Source: DATKEH01 sp035546355
GTDB taxonomy: Bacteria > Acidobacteriota > Thermoanaerobaculia > Multivoradales > JAIOJS01
Reading direction: 5' to 3'
Length of the DNA: 5,119 nucleotides
Assembly (NCBI GenBank): GCA_035546355.1
Contig: DATKEH010000174.1
Location: forward strand, 1 to 5,119
The notes below the pieces were generated by a model. It did no database searches. It saw only the letters and a list, made by a program, of their open reading frames with translations, and was not told where the DNA came from. A program made the translations under genes and the position numbers. This document shows, one piece after another, positions 1 through 5,119 of the stretch; the stretch's first letter is position 1, and each line of letters begins with the position of its first letter.

Positions 1-15
1 GGGCAGCGAAGCCTC

Positions 16-3264
<3,249 letters not shown>

Positions 3265-3273
3265 GGCGGGGGC

Positions 3274-3279
3274 AGTCTA
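3274..3279 (-). promoter_or_regulatory. Candidate -10 element (TAGACT) for leaderless carB transcript
   Basis: On the minus strand TAGACT fits TANNNT and shares four of six bases with TATAAT. It ends 9 nt before the carB GTG, so transcription would begin only a few bases from the start codon or at it. No good -35 is seen at 16-18 bp. The lack of a Shine-Dalgarno before carB agrees with a leaderless start. The TAG of this element is also the stop codon that closes the carB frame upstream. Six-base matches occur by chance, so the call is tentative. Confidence 0.4.
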
Positions 3280-3324
3280 GCCCAGGGTGAGCCGGTGACG
3301 CCCTCTCGGCAGGGTCGCTACCGG

Positions 3325-3353
3325 GGAACCCGGGGCCGCTGGTGCGGTAGGGT
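3325..3353 (+). promoter_or_regulatory. Weak candidate promoter for the GlsB/YeaQ-like gene
   Basis: TAGGGT at 3348-3353 is a possible -10 of the TANNNT form. GGAACC at 3325-3330 lies 17 bp upstream; it does not match a housekeeping -35 but recalls the GGAAC -35 of some ECF sigma factors. The implied leader before the ATG is about 45 nt and includes the ribosome binding site. It is the best candidate in the 139-bp divergent region, but the support is thin. Confidence 0.2.
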
Positions 3354-3391
3354 GGAGTCGTCCCGCCCCGCGCGGCGTGGGGCGGCAGCCG

Positions 3392-3400
3392 AAGGGAGGG
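3392..3400 (+). promoter_or_regulatory. Ribosome binding site of the GlsB/YeaQ-like gene
   Basis: The purine run AAGGGAGGG contains GGAGG at 3395-3399, four bases before the ATG at 3404. This decides the start in favour of 3404 over the in-frame GTG at 3377. It also shows that this genome uses strong Shine-Dalgarno sites, in contrast with carB. Confidence 0.8.
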
Positions 3401-3403
3401 AGC

Positions 3404-3685
3404 ATGACCATCGTCGAGTGGCTGATCCTGCTACTGATCGCCGGCGTCTGCGGCGCCATCGCCCAGGCGCTCGTCGGCTACTCGCGCGGCGGCTGTCTCG
3501 CCGCCGTCGCCGTCGGCTTCATCGGCGCGCTCCTGGGGGCGTGGCTGTCGCGGCTCGCCGGGCTGCCCGAGCTGTTCCTGGTCGACGTCGGCGGCGCCCG
3601 CTTCCCGATCGTCTGGTCGATCATCGGCGCCGCCCTCTTCGTCGCGGTACTGAGCCTGATCGGCGGGCGACGGCGGGTGGGCTGA
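3404..3685 (+). CDS. GlsB/YeaQ/YmgE-family small membrane protein (transglycosylase-associated)
   Basis: This 93-residue protein is very hydrophobic and glycine/alanine-rich. It has three predicted membrane helices at about 5-24, 28-48 and 67-87, a short polar hairpin at about 50-66, and a basic end (RRRVG). Length, helix spacing, small-residue packing and the FPIVWSIIGA segment fit the GlsB/YeaQ/YmgE (transglycosylase-associated) family. These are inner-membrane proteins linked to stress responses; their biochemical role is not known and the name does not prove transglycosylase activity. The ATG at 3404 is preferred over an in-frame GTG at 3377 because a strong Shine-Dalgarno lies just upstream and the first helix then starts at residue 5. 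The gene lies on the strand opposite its neighbours, between carA and carB: its stop is 22 bp from the carA stop and its start is 139 bp from the carB start. No functional link to carbamoyl-phosphate synthesis is evident. Confidence 0.9.
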   Translation: MTIVEWLILLLIAGVCGAIAQALVGYSRGGCLAAVAVGFIGALLGAWLSRLAGLPELFLVDVGGARFPIVWSIIGAALFVAVLSLIGGRRRVG

Positions 3686-3707
3686 GGCGTTCCGCCGCCG
3701 CCGGCGA

Positions 3708-4801
<1,094 letters not shown>

Positions 4802-4802
<1 letters not shown>

Positions 4803-5119
4803 CAGCCGCCGTCCCCGCCGTCCCCGCCGCCCTCGCCGGGCGGGATCTCGCCCAGGTGCTTGCGGAAGTGCACCCGCTCGGCGACCTCCTGGTACCCCAT
4901 CTCGCGGTGCAGCCGCCGGCTGTCGGCGTCGGCGAGCTCGGTGTCGGAGGCCATCTCCAGGGCGCTGCGCTGGCGCGCCCAGCCCTCGGCCGCCGCCAGC
5001 AGGGCGCTGCCGATGCCCTGGCGGCGGTGCTGCGGCCGCACGTACCACCCCTCCAGGTAGCCGACCGGGGTGGTGACGCACCCCTCCGACCAGTAGCGCA
5101 GCGCCACCTCGAGGAAGCC
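4802..5119 (-). CDS. AAC(6')-like GNAT N-acetyltransferase, 5' part outside window
   Basis: Partial gene: 105 residues are visible and the frame runs open through the window edge. It is a GNAT-fold acetyltransferase that uses acetyl-CoA. The acetyl-CoA-binding motif A is seen as RRQGIG at visible residues 32-37, after the beta-strand LEGWYV at 22-27. Together with MASDT (56-60), the SRRLHREMGY segment (67-76) and a FRKHL end (85-89), this pattern resembles, from memory, chromosomal aminoglycoside 6'-N-acetyltransferases of the AAC(6')-Iz/Iy type, which are about 145-150 residues long. About 40 N-terminal residues are therefore probably missing. A GTG at 5107 is in frame but is unlikely to be the start, since the residues before it (GFLE) continue the fold. 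The last residues are a glycine/aspartate tail encoded by a 9-bp tandem repeat. Substrate is uncertain: aminoglycoside modification is an inference from similarity. The stop overlaps the carA start. Confidence 0.85.
4811..4837. repeat. 9-bp tandem repeat, three units, at the acetyltransferase/carA junction
   Basis: Two identical units GTCCCCGCC (4811-4819 and 4820-4828) are followed by a degenerate third, GCCCTCGCC (4829-4837). Being a multiple of three, they encode a Gly-Gly-Asp tail on the acetyltransferase. On the carA mRNA they read as GGGGAC-type purine-rich blocks 9 or more bases before the carA ATG, where they may serve as a Shine-Dalgarno. Confidence 0.75.

Larger units (their letters stand above)
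3265..3403. other. Divergent intergenic region between carB and the GlsB/YeaQ-like gene
   Basis: These 139 bp separate the starts of two divergent genes and must hold the promoter of the plus-strand gene, and perhaps one for carB. It contains a small perfect hairpin (CCGGG at 3321-3325, CCCGG at 3329-3333, loop GAA). I see no riboswitch, attenuator or leader peptide, and no clear operator. Confidence 0.6.

Noticed and set aside
3377..3403. GTG start at 3377 for the small membrane protein
   Set aside because: It would add nine residues that are encoded by the ribosome binding site itself, and it lacks its own Shine-Dalgarno.
3277..3459. Minus-strand 60-codon open frame just upstream of carB, as a possible leader peptide
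   Set aside because: It overlaps the small membrane-protein gene, shows no run of regulatory codons, and is not followed by a convincing attenuator.
3661..3706. Bidirectional intrinsic terminator between the small gene and carA
   Set aside because: The pairings are short and come from CCG/CGG runs common throughout the window, and there is no T-tract on either side.

Overview
The window is very GC-rich (about 72-77% in the lines I counted by eye) and densely coding. It comes from a bacterial chromosome that I cannot place with confidence. There are no mobile elements, rRNA, tRNA or CRISPR. The gene content is core pyrimidine/arginine metabolism plus two accessory genes. A high-GC, non-enteric lineage fits; Acidobacteriota or a similar group is only a guess.

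Layout from high to low coordinates, which is the direction of transcription for three of the four genes. (1) 5119-4802, minus strand: the C-terminal 105 residues of an AAC(6')-like GNAT acetyltransferase whose start lies outside the window. (2) 4802-3708, minus: carA, the glutamine-hydrolysing subunit of carbamoyl-phosphate synthase; its ATG shares one base with the acetyltransferase stop (TGATG). (3) 3404-3685, plus strand: a 93-residue GlsB/YeaQ/YmgE-type three-helix membrane protein, tail-to-tail with carA and divergent from carB. (4) 3264-16, minus: carB, the 1082-residue large subunit, complete, with both ATP-grasp halves and the regulatory domain. A palindromic repeat sits over the 3' end of carB.

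CarA releases ammonia from glutamine and passes it to CarB. CarB uses two ATP and bicarbonate to make carbamoyl phosphate for pyrimidine and arginine synthesis. All catalytic residues that I can align to the E. coli enzyme are present in both subunits.

The unusual point is the architecture. carA and carB are on the same strand but are separated by 443 bp that hold a gene on the opposite strand. Either the carA transcript reads through and is antisense to the small membrane-protein gene (a non-contiguous operon), or carB has its own promoter. The second option has some support: carB starts with GTG, has no Shine-Dalgarno sequence, and has a TANNNT element ending 9 nt before the start, the pattern of leaderless genes. 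I see no wholly new system. The points worth following up are this split locus, the carB start, the repeat at the carB end, and a substituted ornithine-site residue in CarB.
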